Shown: positions 41,046 through 49,085 of the stretch, one piece after another
Layout of the letters: each line of letters begins with the position of its first letter
Position numbering within the stretch: the first letter of the stretch is position 1
Origin: PNNG01 sp964577055
GTDB lineage: Bacteria > Bacteroidota > Bacteroidia > UBA7662
Length of the DNA stretch: 64,000 nt
Reading direction: 5' to 3'
Assembly (NCBI GenBank): GCA_964577055.1
Contig: CAZNWC010000013.1
Span: forward strand, 9,639-73,638
Translations under genes and position numbers: made by a program
The notes under the pieces: model-generated
The model's database searches: none
Told to the model about the DNA's origin: nothing
Seen by the model: the letters and a program-made list of their open reading frames with translations, nothing else

Positions 41046-42140
41046 ATGCGTAACAGTTTCCTTTGCCTTTTCGTTTTGATTTTCCACTGGGCACAAGGCC
41101 AAACCAACCTGGCTTTAACGGCATCCCCCTCGGCATCTGCCAGTTCCACAGGCAATTTTGGCCCTGTCAACTGGACCGACGGATTAAAAAACGCCACCGC
41201 CTTTGGTTGGATTGGCACAGCAGCTACTTTTCCGCAACCCGCATGGATGCAACTCGAATGGCAACAGCCACAAACCATGAATCAGCTGCGTTTATTCAAT
41301 GTGGGTACCAATTTTCAGCCGCCCGCAGGCAATGGTGTGGTGTTCAATGGTTCGGTGCAGCTGCAGAATTGGATCAACAACGCTTGGCAATTGGTCGATA
41401 CCTTGTATGGAGGTGGGACTTACGGTGATTCGCTGGTCCTCAACTTTGCCGACATCACCACCACACGACTGCGCCTGCATGGATTTTCGATCGGCGGAAA
41501 CCACAATCCGGGTTTTGACGAATGGGAAGTGTACCGCATCAGCAGCGACACACTCGACCTGGCCATTACCGGCCACCAGCTCGAGAATATTTTAGGAGGC
41601 TTCGGCCGCATTTTACGGGTACGGCTGCGGGTGGCCAACGCAGGCAATGTGGCTGTTGGCCAAGCCCGACTCAGTTACTTGATCAATACCTTTCCCGAGA
41701 CCGGTCCTTTTGAAATCAACTTGCCTTTGAACCTTGGTACGGGAAGCGATAGTTTGGTGTTGCATCCTGAATCTACGCCTGCTGAGCAGCGGTTAAACGG
41801 CCGTACGTTATGCATGTGGGTAAAGGCGGTGGGCGATAGTTTTCCTGCCAACGACACCTTATGCATTCAGCTTTCGGGCTTTGGTTCTTCGGTTTTGACT
41901 TTGGGTGCGCCAGGTGCACCCAAGGTCTATCCCAACCCCTTCAACAGCCGTTTGTTACTCTCCGATGCGGGGGAGCAAACGCATCTAGAGCTATTCGATG
42001 CCCAAGGCAAGCGGGTATGGGAGGGGGAAATGCCTGCCGAAGGCCTAAACATCCCCCCGCATTGGCCCGAAGGAAGCTATTTGTTGTTGTTGCGCACGGG
42101 TGAAAAAGCCTTTGCTGGTACGTTGTTGTTGCAGCGCTGA
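41046..42140 (+). CDS. Secreted discoidin (F5/8 type C)-like protein with T9SS sorting domain
   Basis: This 364-residue protein has a signal peptide (FLCLFVLIFHWAQGQ). Residues 20-165 resemble an F5/8 type C or discoidin domain (NLALTASPSASASSTGN, GPVNWTDGLKNATAFGW, WMQLEWQQPQTMNQLRLF, FDEWEVYRI), usually a carbohydrate- or surface-binding fold. Residues 170-275 form a CARDB-like beta-sandwich (VRLRVANAGNVAVGQARLSY). The last 75 residues are a T9SS sorting domain (VYPNPFNSRLLLSDAG, GSYLLLLRTGEKAFAGTLLL). A surface-exposed binding role is inference. No catalytic motif is seen. Confidence 0.85.
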   Translation: MRNSFLCLFVLIFHWAQGQTNLALTASPSASASSTGNFGPVNWTDGLKNATAFGWIGTAATFPQPAWMQLEWQQPQTMNQLRLFNVGTNFQPPAGNGVVFNGSVQLQNWINNAWQLVDTLYGGGTYGDSLVLNFADITTTRLRLHGFSIGGNHNPGFDEWEVYRISSDTLDLAITGHQLENILGGFGRILRVRLRVANAGNVAVGQARLSYLINTFPETGPFEINLPLNLGTGSDSLVLHPESTPAEQRLNGRTLCMWVKAVGDSFPANDTLCIQLSGFGSSVLTLGAPGAPKVYPNPFNSRLLLSDAGEQTHLELFDAQGKRVWEGEMPAEGLNIPPHWPEGSYLLLLRTGEKAFAGTLLLQR

Positions 42141-42182
42141 GCTTGAATCGGCATAATTCCTTGAAAATAAGCAGCTGCAGGT

Positions 42183-42212
42183 TTTGATTATTCAGGCATT
42201 TGCCTACCTTTG
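42183..42212 (+). promoter_or_regulatory. Promoter of rpsA
   Basis: TTTG at 42183-42186 and TACCTTTG at 42205-42212 are separated by 18 nt, matching the Bacteroidota -33/-7 consensus, 40 nt upstream of rpsA. Confidence 0.7.
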
Positions 42213-42252
42213 CATCCGCCTTTGACCAAGGCAAGAAAGGAATTTTAATTTA

Positions 42253-44166
42253 ATGTCAGAAAAAGAACTGGAAAACACCATGGAGACAGCAGTTGCTGCT
42301 GTAGTAAAGACCTCTACTCCCGGCGATTTTGACTGGGAAGGCACCGGTAAAAAATTCGGTGGCTATTCGAAAGATGAGCGCAAGCGCATGGAAGAGATGT
42401 ACGAAGGTACCCTCAACCAAATTGTGGCTAACGAGATTGTAAAAGCAACCGTAGCCGGAATGACCGACCGCGATGTGGTTTTGAACATCGGTTTTAAGTC
42501 AGATGGCCTTGTGCCCCTCTCAGAATTCCGCGATCTCCCGGGCCTCAAAGTAGGTGACGAAGTGGAAGTTCTTATCGTTAACCAAGAAGACAAAAACGGC
42601 CAGCTCGTGCTTTCGCGCAAGGCTGCCCGTATCATGAATGCTTGGGAAATGATTGTGAAATCAAATGAAGAAGACTTGGTAATCGAAGGCCGTGTGAAGG
42701 CCCGCACCAAGGGTGGTTTGGTAGTAGATGTACAAGGCATCGAAACCTTCTTACCTGGTTCGCAAATCGATGTGAAGCCCGTACGTGACTACGATCAGTA
42801 TGTTGGCAAGACCATGGAATTCAAAGTAGTAAAAATCAATCCTACCCTCCGCAATGCGGTGGTTTCGCACAAAGTGTTGATCGAGGACGATCTCGAGGCA
42901 CAAAAAGTGGAAATCATGAGCAAGATGGAAAAAGGTCAGGTATTGGAAGGCACCGTGAAGAACATGACCGATTTCGGTGTGTTCGTAGACTTGGGTGGCG
43001 TAGATGGCTTGTTGCACATCACCGACATCAGCTGGGGCCGTATCAACCATCCTTCAGAAGTACTCAGCTTGGATCAAAAGATTCAAGTGGTAGTGATCGA
43101 TTTCGACGACGAGAAGAAGCGTATCAGCTTGGGCATGAAGCAATTGACTTCACACCCTTGGGATGCTCTCACCGAAGTAATTGTTGCCGGCACTGTAGTA
43201 AAGGGCCGCGTAGTGACTGTAGCCGATTACGGCGCATTCCTCGAAATTGCTGCTGGCGTAGAAGGTTTGATCCACGTTTCAGAAATGAGTTGGAGCCAAC
43301 ACCTGCGCAATCCACAAGATTTCATGAAGCAGGGCGACGAGGTAGAAGCAGTAGTACTGAGCATCGACCGCGACGAGCGCAAGATGTCTTTGGGTATCAA
43401 GCAACTCACGCCTGATCCATGGACCGACATCACCACCAAATTCCCTGTGGGCAGCAAGCACCGCGGTATTGTACGTAACCTCACCAACTTTGGTTTGTTC
43501 GTAGAATTGGGTGAAGGTGTTGACGGCTTGGTACACGTAAGTGACCTTAGCTGGACCAAAAAAATCAACCACCCTGCTGAATTCATCAAGCGCGATGAAG
43601 AAATCGACGTAGTAGTACTCGACATCGACGTTGAAAACCGTCGTTTGAGCTTGGGTCACAAACAACTCGAAGAAAATCCTTGGGATACCTTTGAAACCAT
43701 CTTCCTTGAAGGTTCGGTACACAAGGCTACGATCACCGGACTCGAAGAAAAAGGTGCTGTAGTGCAGTTGCCTTACGGTGTAGAAGGTTTTGTGCCCAAG
43801 AAGCAGTTGCAGAAAGAAGATGGCAAGCAGTTGATGGCCGATATGGAAGCCGAGTTCAAGGTAATTGAATTCAGCAAAGAAAATCGCCGCATCGTATTGT
43901 CGCACACCCGCACCTGGCAAGATGCCAAAGAAGGTGAGAAGGCAGCCGAACAAGCTGAAGTAGCCAACTTCAAGAAGAGCAAAAAAGCCAAGAGCGACGA
44001 CGAGCGCGACACCTTAGGTGACCTCGATGTATTGGCTGGCTTGAAAGCTCAGATTCTGTTGAGTGAAAAAGAAGCGCAGGCAGAAGCCATCAAAAAGATG
44101 GACGCTAAGTCGAAAAAAGCCAGCAGCAAAAAAGCCAAGGCTGAAGACGACGAAGACGAAGCCTAA
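42253..44166 (+). CDS. rpsA: 30S ribosomal protein S1
   Basis: This 637-residue protein carries six S1 RNA-binding domains and helps the small subunit bind mRNA. The repeats can be followed by recurring cores: VPLSEFRDLPGLKVGDEVE, GFLP-type TFLPGSQIDVK, GTVKNMTDFGVFVDLGGVDG, GRVVTVADYGAFLEIAAGVE, RGIVRNLTNFGLFVELGEGV and TITGLEEKGAVVQLPYGVEG. The C-terminal 70 residues are lysine- and acid-rich (KKASSKKAKAEDDEDEA), a low-complexity tail common in Bacteroidota S1. It has its own promoter and a strong terminator. Confidence 0.96.
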   Translation: MSEKELENTMETAVAAVVKTSTPGDFDWEGTGKKFGGYSKDERKRMEEMYEGTLNQIVANEIVKATVAGMTDRDVVLNIGFKSDGLVPLSEFRDLPGLKVGDEVEVLIVNQEDKNGQLVLSRKAARIMNAWEMIVKSNEEDLVIEGRVKARTKGGLVVDVQGIETFLPGSQIDVKPVRDYDQYVGKTMEFKVVKINPTLRNAVVSHKVLIEDDLEAQKVEIMSKMEKGQVLEGTVKNMTDFGVFVDLGGVDGLLHITDISWGRINHPSEVLSLDQKIQVVVIDFDDEKKRISLGMKQLTSHPWDALTEVIVAGTVVKGRVVTVADYGAFLEIAAGVEGLIHVSEMSWSQHLRNPQDFMKQGDEVEAVVLSIDRDERKMSLGIKQLTPDPWTDITTKFPVGSKHRGIVRNLTNFGLFVELGEGVDGLVHVSDLSWTKKINHPAEFIKRDEEIDVVVLDIDVENRRLSLGHKQLEENPWDTFETIFLEGSVHKATITGLEEKGAVVQLPYGVEGFVPKKQLQKEDGKQLMADMEAEFKVIEFSKENRRIVLSHTRTWQDAKEGEKAAEQAEVANFKKSKKAKSDDERDTLGDLDVLAGLKAQILLSEKEAQAEAIKKMDAKSKKASSKKAKAEDDEDEA

Positions 44167-44184
44167 GCAATAAACATTGCAAGC

Positions 44185-44217
44185 AAAAGCCGCCCTGTGA
44201 AAATGGGGCGGCTTTTA
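44185..44217 (+). terminator. Terminator after rpsA
   Basis: The stem AAAAGCCGCCC/GGGGCGGCTTTT has a 9-nt loop and lies 19 nt after the rpsA stop. Confidence 0.88.
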
Positions 44218-44286
44218 TGCTTTTAGGTTTTGGTGTTTTACTGATGGTTTGTTTGAAGGGATAGATGCTGTGATACGTCAAACGCA

Positions 44287-44394
44287 ATGGGGATTTTTCA
44301 TGATCAGTCGCGGGCACTCCTGGCCTTCACCAAGCAAGAAGCGCAAGATTTTCTGATGGCAGTGAATGAAGAGTCGTCCTTTACTGCGATTTGA
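44287..44394 (+). CDS. Possible 35-residue small ORF or gene fragment
   Basis: A frame from ATG to TGA reads MGIFHDQSRALLAFTKQEAQ followed by a 15-residue tail. Its composition looks protein-like (FTKQEAQDFLMAVNEES). There is no clear ribosome-binding site or promoter, and it lies in a 338-nt region that otherwise holds no gene. It could be a remnant of a larger gene or a real small protein. Confidence is low. Confidence 0.2.
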   Translation: MGIFHDQSRALLAFTKQEAQDFLMAVNEESSFTAI

Positions 44395-44422
44395 CAGGTT
44401 GTTATCAACTATTGAAAGCTAA

Positions 44423-44491
44423 TCTCTCAACCTCTGTCTTCTAAATATCTATTCTCTGAACCTCTATCCTCTGAAAATCTACTCTCAGAAC
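44423..44491. repeat. Imperfect 15-nt tandem repeat
   Basis: About four and a half degenerate copies of a 15-nt unit, for example TCTGAACCTCTATCC followed by TCTGAAAATCTACTC. They fill the space just downstream of the Pta-like gene on the minus strand. No coding potential. Confidence 0.7.
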
Positions 44492-44504
44492 ATTTGCAAC
44501 CGCT

Positions 44505-44903
44505 TCATTCAACGCCCTGCCAGCGCTGCAAATCTTCAATCACCAAATCCACAGCACCGTCTTGCAACATGAGGTTGGCCAAAACTTCGGGTTTCTTCAC
44601 CATTTTCGCGGCTTTTTTGGGGTCTTCTTCGCCGCTGTCTTCCATGTACATGTCGATGAAGTATTCGAGTTCGGCATGGTCATTTGGATTTACCACGCCA
44701 TACAACAAGGTTTCATTGAGACGGTAGATGCGACACAGTTCGTACACCTCAAGTTCGTCGCCAAGCAATAAAACATCGGCAATGTGTTCGTTCAGCAGCA
44801 CTTTGCTGAGTTTGATGACCTCGGGGTCGAGTCCGTTGGCAAAACAAACAATCGGACTGTCTTTGTCTTCCGCCCACTGGCGAATGGCTTCGAGTTTATT
44901 CAT
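44505..44903 (-). CDS. Half-length phosphate-acetyltransferase-like (PTA_PTB) protein
   Basis: This 132-residue protein resembles only the N-terminal half of phosphate acetyl/butyryltransferases. SPIVCFANGLDPEVIKLSKV and IADVLLLGDELEVYELCRI match the usual GxDxxVLxAA...ADxxLLG pattern. NLMLQDGAVDLVIEDLQ echoes the LVxxGxADxxVxG motif. The catalytic second half of the family (over 300 residues) is absent, and no sequence for it lies downstream. I chose the ATG at 44903 (MNKLEAIRQWA) because an upstream in-frame ATG at 45005 would overlap mnmE and its promoter. It is either a reduced regulatory paralogue or a truncated gene; function unknown. Confidence 0.55.
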   Translation of the reverse strand: MNKLEAIRQWAEDKDSPIVCFANGLDPEVIKLSKVLLNEHIADVLLLGDELEVYELCRIYRLNETLLYGVVNPNDHAELEYFIDMYMEDSGEEDPKKAAKMVKKPEVLANLMLQDGAVDLVIEDLQRWQGVE

Positions 44904-44927
44904 GGCAATATTGCGCCTCAAATAAAA

Positions 44928-44935
44928 TACTTTTG
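44928..44935 (+). promoter_or_regulatory. -7 element of mnmE
   Basis: TACTTTTG lies 49 nt upstream of the mnmE ATG and just upstream of the divergent Pta-like gene start. Confidence 0.5.
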
Positions 44936-44984
44936 CATCGAACTTGGCATGCTTGCCAAGGGTTTTTATCATTAAAATCAGTAC

Positions 44985-46358
44985 ATGCAGCTCTTCAACC
45001 GACAAGATACCATTGTAGCACTTTCAACACCTGCCGGCACCGGAGCTTTGGGTGTCATTCGCATTTCAGGTAAGCAAACGCGCGACTTGATGCAGACACT
45101 ATGTCCGAATGCCAAAATCAGTGGGCTTCAAAGTCATACAGCCCGCTTGGTCCGCGTAATGGATGAGGAACGCGTGGTCGATGAGGCCGTGTTGACGCTG
45201 TTCGACGGCCCACGCAGTTTTACCTGTGAAGACACTGCTGAATTGAGTCTTCACGGTTCGCCTTTCATCCTTGAACAAGTGATGCGCTTGTGTTTGCAGC
45301 ATGGTGCACGTTTGGCCGAACCAGGTGAATTCACTTTTCGCGCTTTTGTCAATGGCAGGTTCGATTTGAGTCAGGCCGAAGCCGTTGCTGACCTGATTGC
45401 CGCCGACAATGAACACGCTCACCGCGTGGCCATGAACCAGATGCGGGGTGGTTTTGCCAACGAAATCAAGGCGCTGCGCGATCAGCTCATTCATTTTGCT
45501 TCCTTGTTGGAGTTGGAACTCGATTTCAGCGAGGAGGATGTAGAATTTGCCGACCGTAGGCAGCTGCGCGATTTATTGGCGCGCATTCGCCAGGTGGTGC
45601 AGCACCTTCGGTCGAGTTTTCAGCGCGGAAATGTCATCAAACACGGGGTAGCCACCGTGATTGCGGGCAAGCCCAATGCCGGTAAGTCGACCCTCTTGAA
45701 TGCTTTGTTGAATGAGGAAAAAGCCATTGTATCGCCCATACCAGGGACCACCCGCGATGTGATCGAAGACACCATCATGCTGGGTGGGGTGAAATTCAGG
45801 CTCATCGATACCGCAGGTCTTCGCGAAGCAACCGATGTGATTGAGCAAATAGGGGTAGAGCGTACCAAAGAAAAGCTCAAACAAGCCGCGGTGGTGGTTT
45901 ATTTGTTCGATATTGCTGAAAGCAGTGTGGCAGGTGTGCAGGCGGAGGTAGCACTTTTGCATGCCGGCGATACGCCTTTGTTGTTGGTGGCCAATAAAGC
46001 CGATTTGCTTGCATCGCCCTTGACAGAAGATTGGCAGCAACAATTTCCTGAAATGCTCCTGCTTTCGGCCAAGATGGGCGAGGGCTTACAGCAGCTCGAA
46101 GATCGTTTGTTGGCACTGGTACATGCCAATGGATTACAACAAGATCAGTTGGTGGCCAATGCACGCCACGAGCAGGCCCTGGGACGCGCAGCCGAAAGTT
46201 TGGCCGCGGTTGAAACCGGCTTGGCCAGCGGCATTAGCAGCGAGTTGGTTGCCCAGGACATCCGCCGCACCTTGCATTTTTTGGGTGAAATCACTGGAGA
46301 AGTGAGCACCGATGATTTGTTGGGCAATATCTTCAGCAAGTTTTGTATCGGAAAATAA
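44985..46358 (+). CDS. mnmE: tRNA modification GTPase MnmE (TrmE)
   Basis: This 457-residue GTPase works with MnmG to install 5-carboxymethylaminomethyl groups on wobble uridine 34 of tRNAs. The N-terminal folate-binding domain reads DTIVALSTPAGTGALGVIRI. The inserted G domain (about residues 215-375) has GKPNAGKSTLLNALLNEEKA, PGTTRDVIEDTI, DTAGLREATD and NKADL. The protein ends FSKFCIGK, the conserved C-terminal CIGK motif that carries the catalytic cysteine. Length and motifs are complete. Confidence 0.97.
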   Translation: MQLFNRQDTIVALSTPAGTGALGVIRISGKQTRDLMQTLCPNAKISGLQSHTARLVRVMDEERVVDEAVLTLFDGPRSFTCEDTAELSLHGSPFILEQVMRLCLQHGARLAEPGEFTFRAFVNGRFDLSQAEAVADLIAADNEHAHRVAMNQMRGGFANEIKALRDQLIHFASLLELELDFSEEDVEFADRRQLRDLLARIRQVVQHLRSSFQRGNVIKHGVATVIAGKPNAGKSTLLNALLNEEKAIVSPIPGTTRDVIEDTIMLGGVKFRLIDTAGLREATDVIEQIGVERTKEKLKQAAVVVYLFDIAESSVAGVQAEVALLHAGDTPLLLVANKADLLASPLTEDWQQQFPEMLLLSAKMGEGLQQLEDRLLALVHANGLQQDQLVANARHEQALGRAAESLAAVETGLASGISSELVAQDIRRTLHFLGEITGEVSTDDLLGNIFSKFCIGK

Positions 46359-46384
46359 AGGCTCTCAGCAAAACCCTTGGGGCT

Positions 46385-46873
46385 TTAGCGCCCAACAGTT
46401 TGCCAAAGTTGCTCCAACGCCAAATAGGTAATCGGACAAAACGTGCTGTTTTTCAGTGTAATGTTGGGGCGTTTGAGCAGCACATCTTCATCGGTATACG
46501 GAAATCGCTGGCAGTCGGAAGGACGCATATCGTATATGCTGCAGGCATTGTCGGTACCCAAAAACGGGCAAGGCGAACTTTTTACCACATAATCGCCATC
46601 CTCGTCGAGTTTGAGGTACTGCTCAATAAAGGCGCCTTCGCGCATGCCCAAACCCTTGCTGATACGCTTGATGTCGGGTGTTTTGAAGCGGGGCGAGTAG
46701 TTTTTGCAACAGGCTGCACACGAAAGGCAATCCACCTGTGCAACAGCTGTATCGTGCGCCGAAGGTTGGGCTTTCAGGAAAGCTTTTTTATCGGCGCGTT
46801 GTAGCAGTTTTTTGTAGTTTTTCTGCTGGTCGAGGGCGCGTTTTTGCCAATTGCCGGGGAGAGGAGCTGCCAT
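46385..46873 (-). CDS. YkgJ-family cysteine cluster protein
   Basis: This 162-residue cytosolic protein has the YkgJ (CxxCxxCC) metal-binding cluster, seen as CLSCAACCKNYSPRF. Further conserved cysteines lie at SSPCPFLGTDNACSIYDMRP and SDCQRFPY. The family is thought to bind iron or zinc, but its role is unknown. It is convergent with mnmE and divergent from marC; codon use is normal and the frame is intact. Confidence 0.85.
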   Translation of the reverse strand: MAAPLPGNWQKRALDQQKNYKKLLQRADKKAFLKAQPSAHDTAVAQVDCLSCAACCKNYSPRFKTPDIKRISKGLGMREGAFIEQYLKLDEDGDYVVKSSPCPFLGTDNACSIYDMRPSDCQRFPYTDEDVLLKRPNITLKNSTFCPITYLALEQLWQTVGR

Positions 46874-47022
46874 ATTTCTTGGTTCGAATTTAGTGTGATG
46901 GCCGCTTGTTTTCCAAGTTTTATCTGCGCTTGGAGCAAACTTGAGACTTTAATTGGCTGCCAAACGGAGAAGCTGAGGAGGGAATTTAGCTTTTCTTAAA
47001 CCCTTGCCCCCTCGCAATTCCG

Positions 47023-47030
47023 TACTTTTG
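47023..47030 (+). promoter_or_regulatory. -7 element of marC
   Basis: TACTTTTG with a TTG 16 nt upstream (47004-47006). It ends 8 nt before the marC ATG, implying a very short leader. Confidence 0.55.
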
Positions 47031-47038
47031 CATCCGAT

Positions 47039-47677
47039 ATGGCTTTGTTTATTGCAACTTTCAGTGCGCTTTTTTCGGTGGTAAATCCCCTGGGAGCCAT
47101 GCCGGTGTACCTGGCCCTCACGGCCAACGACAGTCCGGGCTGGCGCGAGGTGCAAATCCGCAAAGCAGCCATTTACCTGGCTTGCATCCTCATTGCCTTT
47201 TTCCTAATTGGCAGTTATATCCTCGATTTTTTTGGCATCAGCATCGAGGGTTTACGCATTGCGGGCGGTATCATCATCACCAAGTCGGGACTCGATTTGC
47301 TTCGCTCCAAATCGGAATATTCCAAGGGCCGTGCCATCAATAAGAAGGTGAAACAAGAGGCCATGTTGAAAAACGACATCAGTTTTTCGCCCTTGGCCAT
47401 GCCAATGCTGGCCGGACCCGGCAGCATTTCGCTGCTGATCAGCCTGGCCCTTGAGTTACGTTTGATTTGGGATTACCTCTTGGTGGTAGCTGCGGTACTT
47501 ACAATGGCCTTCACCACCTACCTTATTTTGCGTGTTTCGCCCCGTTTGGTAGGGTTTTTAGGTGAATCGGGTATTAGCGCCCTCTCGCGCATGATGGGCT
47601 TTATAGTGTTGGCAATCGGCATTCAATTCATTGCCAATGGCGTGGTACCCATGCTGGAGCAGGTGCTCAGAAATTAA
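47039..47677 (+). CDS. MarC-family integral membrane protein
   Basis: This 212-residue inner-membrane protein has six predicted helices. It matches the MarC/UPF0056 family: FSALFSVVNPLGAMPVYLAL at the N-terminus, IEGLRIAGGIIITKSGLDLL, then SFSPLAMPMLAGPGSISLLI and LSRMMGFIVLAIGIQFIANG. The family was once linked to multiple-antibiotic resistance, but that link was later withdrawn, and its substrate is unknown. It stands alone behind its own promoter and is convergent with the DUF3365 gene. Confidence 0.9.
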   Translation: MALFIATFSALFSVVNPLGAMPVYLALTANDSPGWREVQIRKAAIYLACILIAFFLIGSYILDFFGISIEGLRIAGGIIITKSGLDLLRSKSEYSKGRAINKKVKQEAMLKNDISFSPLAMPMLAGPGSISLLISLALELRLIWDYLLVVAAVLTMAFTTYLILRVSPRLVGFLGESGISALSRMMGFIVLAIGIQFIANGVVPMLEQVLRN

Positions 47678-47682
47678 CCCTC

Positions 47683-48312
47683 CTATAATCCAAAAAAGGT
47701 CTTCGGATAGCTGATTTTCCACATGCCGCGCAAATCGCTGAGCTCAAAATTTACCGCTCTGTCATCGGGGTAAAATCGCTTGATTTGCGCCAGGGTTTTG
47801 GGGTGGATGTCGCCTTCTTTCAATAAACCATGACAGTCGAGGCAGCGGGGATTGGGAATCGTGATGGCACCATACCACGTGATGGTATCGCCTTGGTCGA
47901 ACCAACGGGGCTGCGGCTGCTGCAACGCTTTTACTTCTTTTTCCCAGCCGGCCAACATGGCTTGCTCGGTATCATTGGCGGCATTGGCCGGGTTGCGGTA
48001 TTTGCTGGCAATGCGCCTGATGCTGATACCGTGCTTTTGGGCCACTGAATCGGTTAGGGGCAAGGCACGCTCGTTGCAAAAGGGCACCGCACCGTCGGGA
48101 CCAACCGCCTGTATTTGCGCCATCAATACGCTGCTCAAGGCGTGAAAGGCTTGTTGCGACAAATAGCGCGAGGTATCCAACACCTGTGCTTCGAGCGATT
48201 TGACGGGCACAGGCGCTGCCGTGTCCTCGGTCGCATGTTCTCCTGTTTCAGCTGTTTTTTCTGTACAAGCCAGCATGCTGACAGCCAGCAAGGGCAACAA
48301 CCATTTTACCAT
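47683..48312 (-). CDS. DUF3365-family lipoprotein with a haem-binding CxxCH motif
   Basis: This 209-residue protein begins with a lipoprotein signal peptide (LLPLLAVSMLAC). The mature protein matches DUF3365 (Tll0287-like) proteins, with GPDGAVPFCNERALPLTDSV, then RRIASKYRNPANAANDTEQ and IPNPRCLDCHG. The last has a single c-type haem attachment motif (CLDCH). It is probably a periplasmic or outer-membrane redox or sensor protein. The start at 48312 (MVKWLLPLL) gives the proper signal peptide. It overlaps the last codons of the enoyl-CoA hydratase gene by 7 nt, so they are cotranscribed. Confidence 0.82.
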   Translation of the reverse strand: MVKWLLPLLAVSMLACTEKTAETGEHATEDTAAPVPVKSLEAQVLDTSRYLSQQAFHALSSVLMAQIQAVGPDGAVPFCNERALPLTDSVAQKHGISIRRIASKYRNPANAANDTEQAMLAGWEKEVKALQQPQPRWFDQGDTITWYGAITIPNPRCLDCHGLLKEGDIHPKTLAQIKRFYPDDRAVNFELSDLRGMWKISYPKTFFGL

Positions 48313-49085
48313 CTGATTTTCTCCTTGTTTAAAAATGAAGCAATGCCATGTTGACAATCGTCCATAGCGCGGGCTTGGGCATTGCGGTTGGCAGCAAGCG
48401 CCAAGGCTGCCTGGTAGGGCAGGTCCTGCACATCGGCCAATAATTGTTTGGTCATGGCCAGGGCGCTGCCCGAGCAGTTTTTGGCCAGGTTGAGGGCAAA
48501 TTGCTGCACTTTATCGGCAATTTCATCGGCCGACGTAACAAAATTGATAAGGCCTACATGCTGGGCTTCGGTGGCACTCAACAAATCGCCGGTAAGCAGC
48601 AGTTCACGGGCTTTGCCTTCACCCAATTTCCGCGCTAAAAACACTGAAACGATTGCCGGAATAAAGCCTATACGCACCTCGGTATACCCAAAATTAGCAG
48701 CTGGCACCGCGAAGCAAAAGTCGGTGACCGTGGCCAGTCCACATCCCCCGGCAATAGCGTGCCCTTCTACCTGGCTGATGACCACTTTGGGACCTGTATA
48801 AATCATTTCGTACAACTCCATCAAATGGTGCGAGTCAGACTGGTTTTCTTCATAGGTATTTTTTTGAAGCTGTTGCAAATAGCCGAGGTCGGCACCCGCA
48901 CTGAAAACATCTCCTTTGGCCCGGAGCACAATGATTTTGCAAGAGTCAGCTTCAAAAAAATGACGAAAGGCTTGCTTCAACTCGGTTACCAGCTCGGCGT
49001 TAAAAGCATTGCGCTTTTCGGGACGGTTGAGGACGATGTGACCGATGCGGTCGTTGAGGTGGAGTTCGAGAAATTGGTAGTCCAT
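48306..49085 (-). CDS. Enoyl-CoA hydratase/isomerase family protein
   Basis: This 259-residue crotonase-fold enzyme acts on acyl-CoA thioesters. It has IVLNRPEKRNAFNAELVTEL, the oxyanion-hole motif GDVFSAGADLGYL, and GHAIAGGCGLATVTDFCFAV with the second oxyanion glycine. ARKLGEGKARELLLTGDLLS follows. It may serve fatty-acid or branched-chain amino-acid breakdown, matching the E1 gene at 3.3 kb in theme only. The N-terminus MDYQFLELHLNDRIGHIVL is normal for the family, yet the upstream comEC frame overlaps it by 100 nt. Confidence 0.88.
   Translation of the reverse strand: MDYQFLELHLNDRIGHIVLNRPEKRNAFNAELVTELKQAFRHFFEADSCKIIVLRAKGDVFSAGADLGYLQQLQKNTYEENQSDSHHLMELYEMIYTGPKVVISQVEGHAIAGGCGLATVTDFCFAVPAANFGYTEVRIGFIPAIVSVFLARKLGEGKARELLLTGDLLSATEAQHVGLINFVTSADEIADKVQQFALNLAKNCSGSALAMTKQLLADVQDLPYQAALALAANRNAQARAMDDCQHGIASFLNKEKIRW

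Noticed and set aside
40765..41136. A 123-codon minus-strand frame overlapping the discoidin-protein gene start
   Set aside because: Its upstream half is antisense to the signal peptide of a good gene. Only the segment from 40911 resembles a protein, the GAF-kinase remnant.
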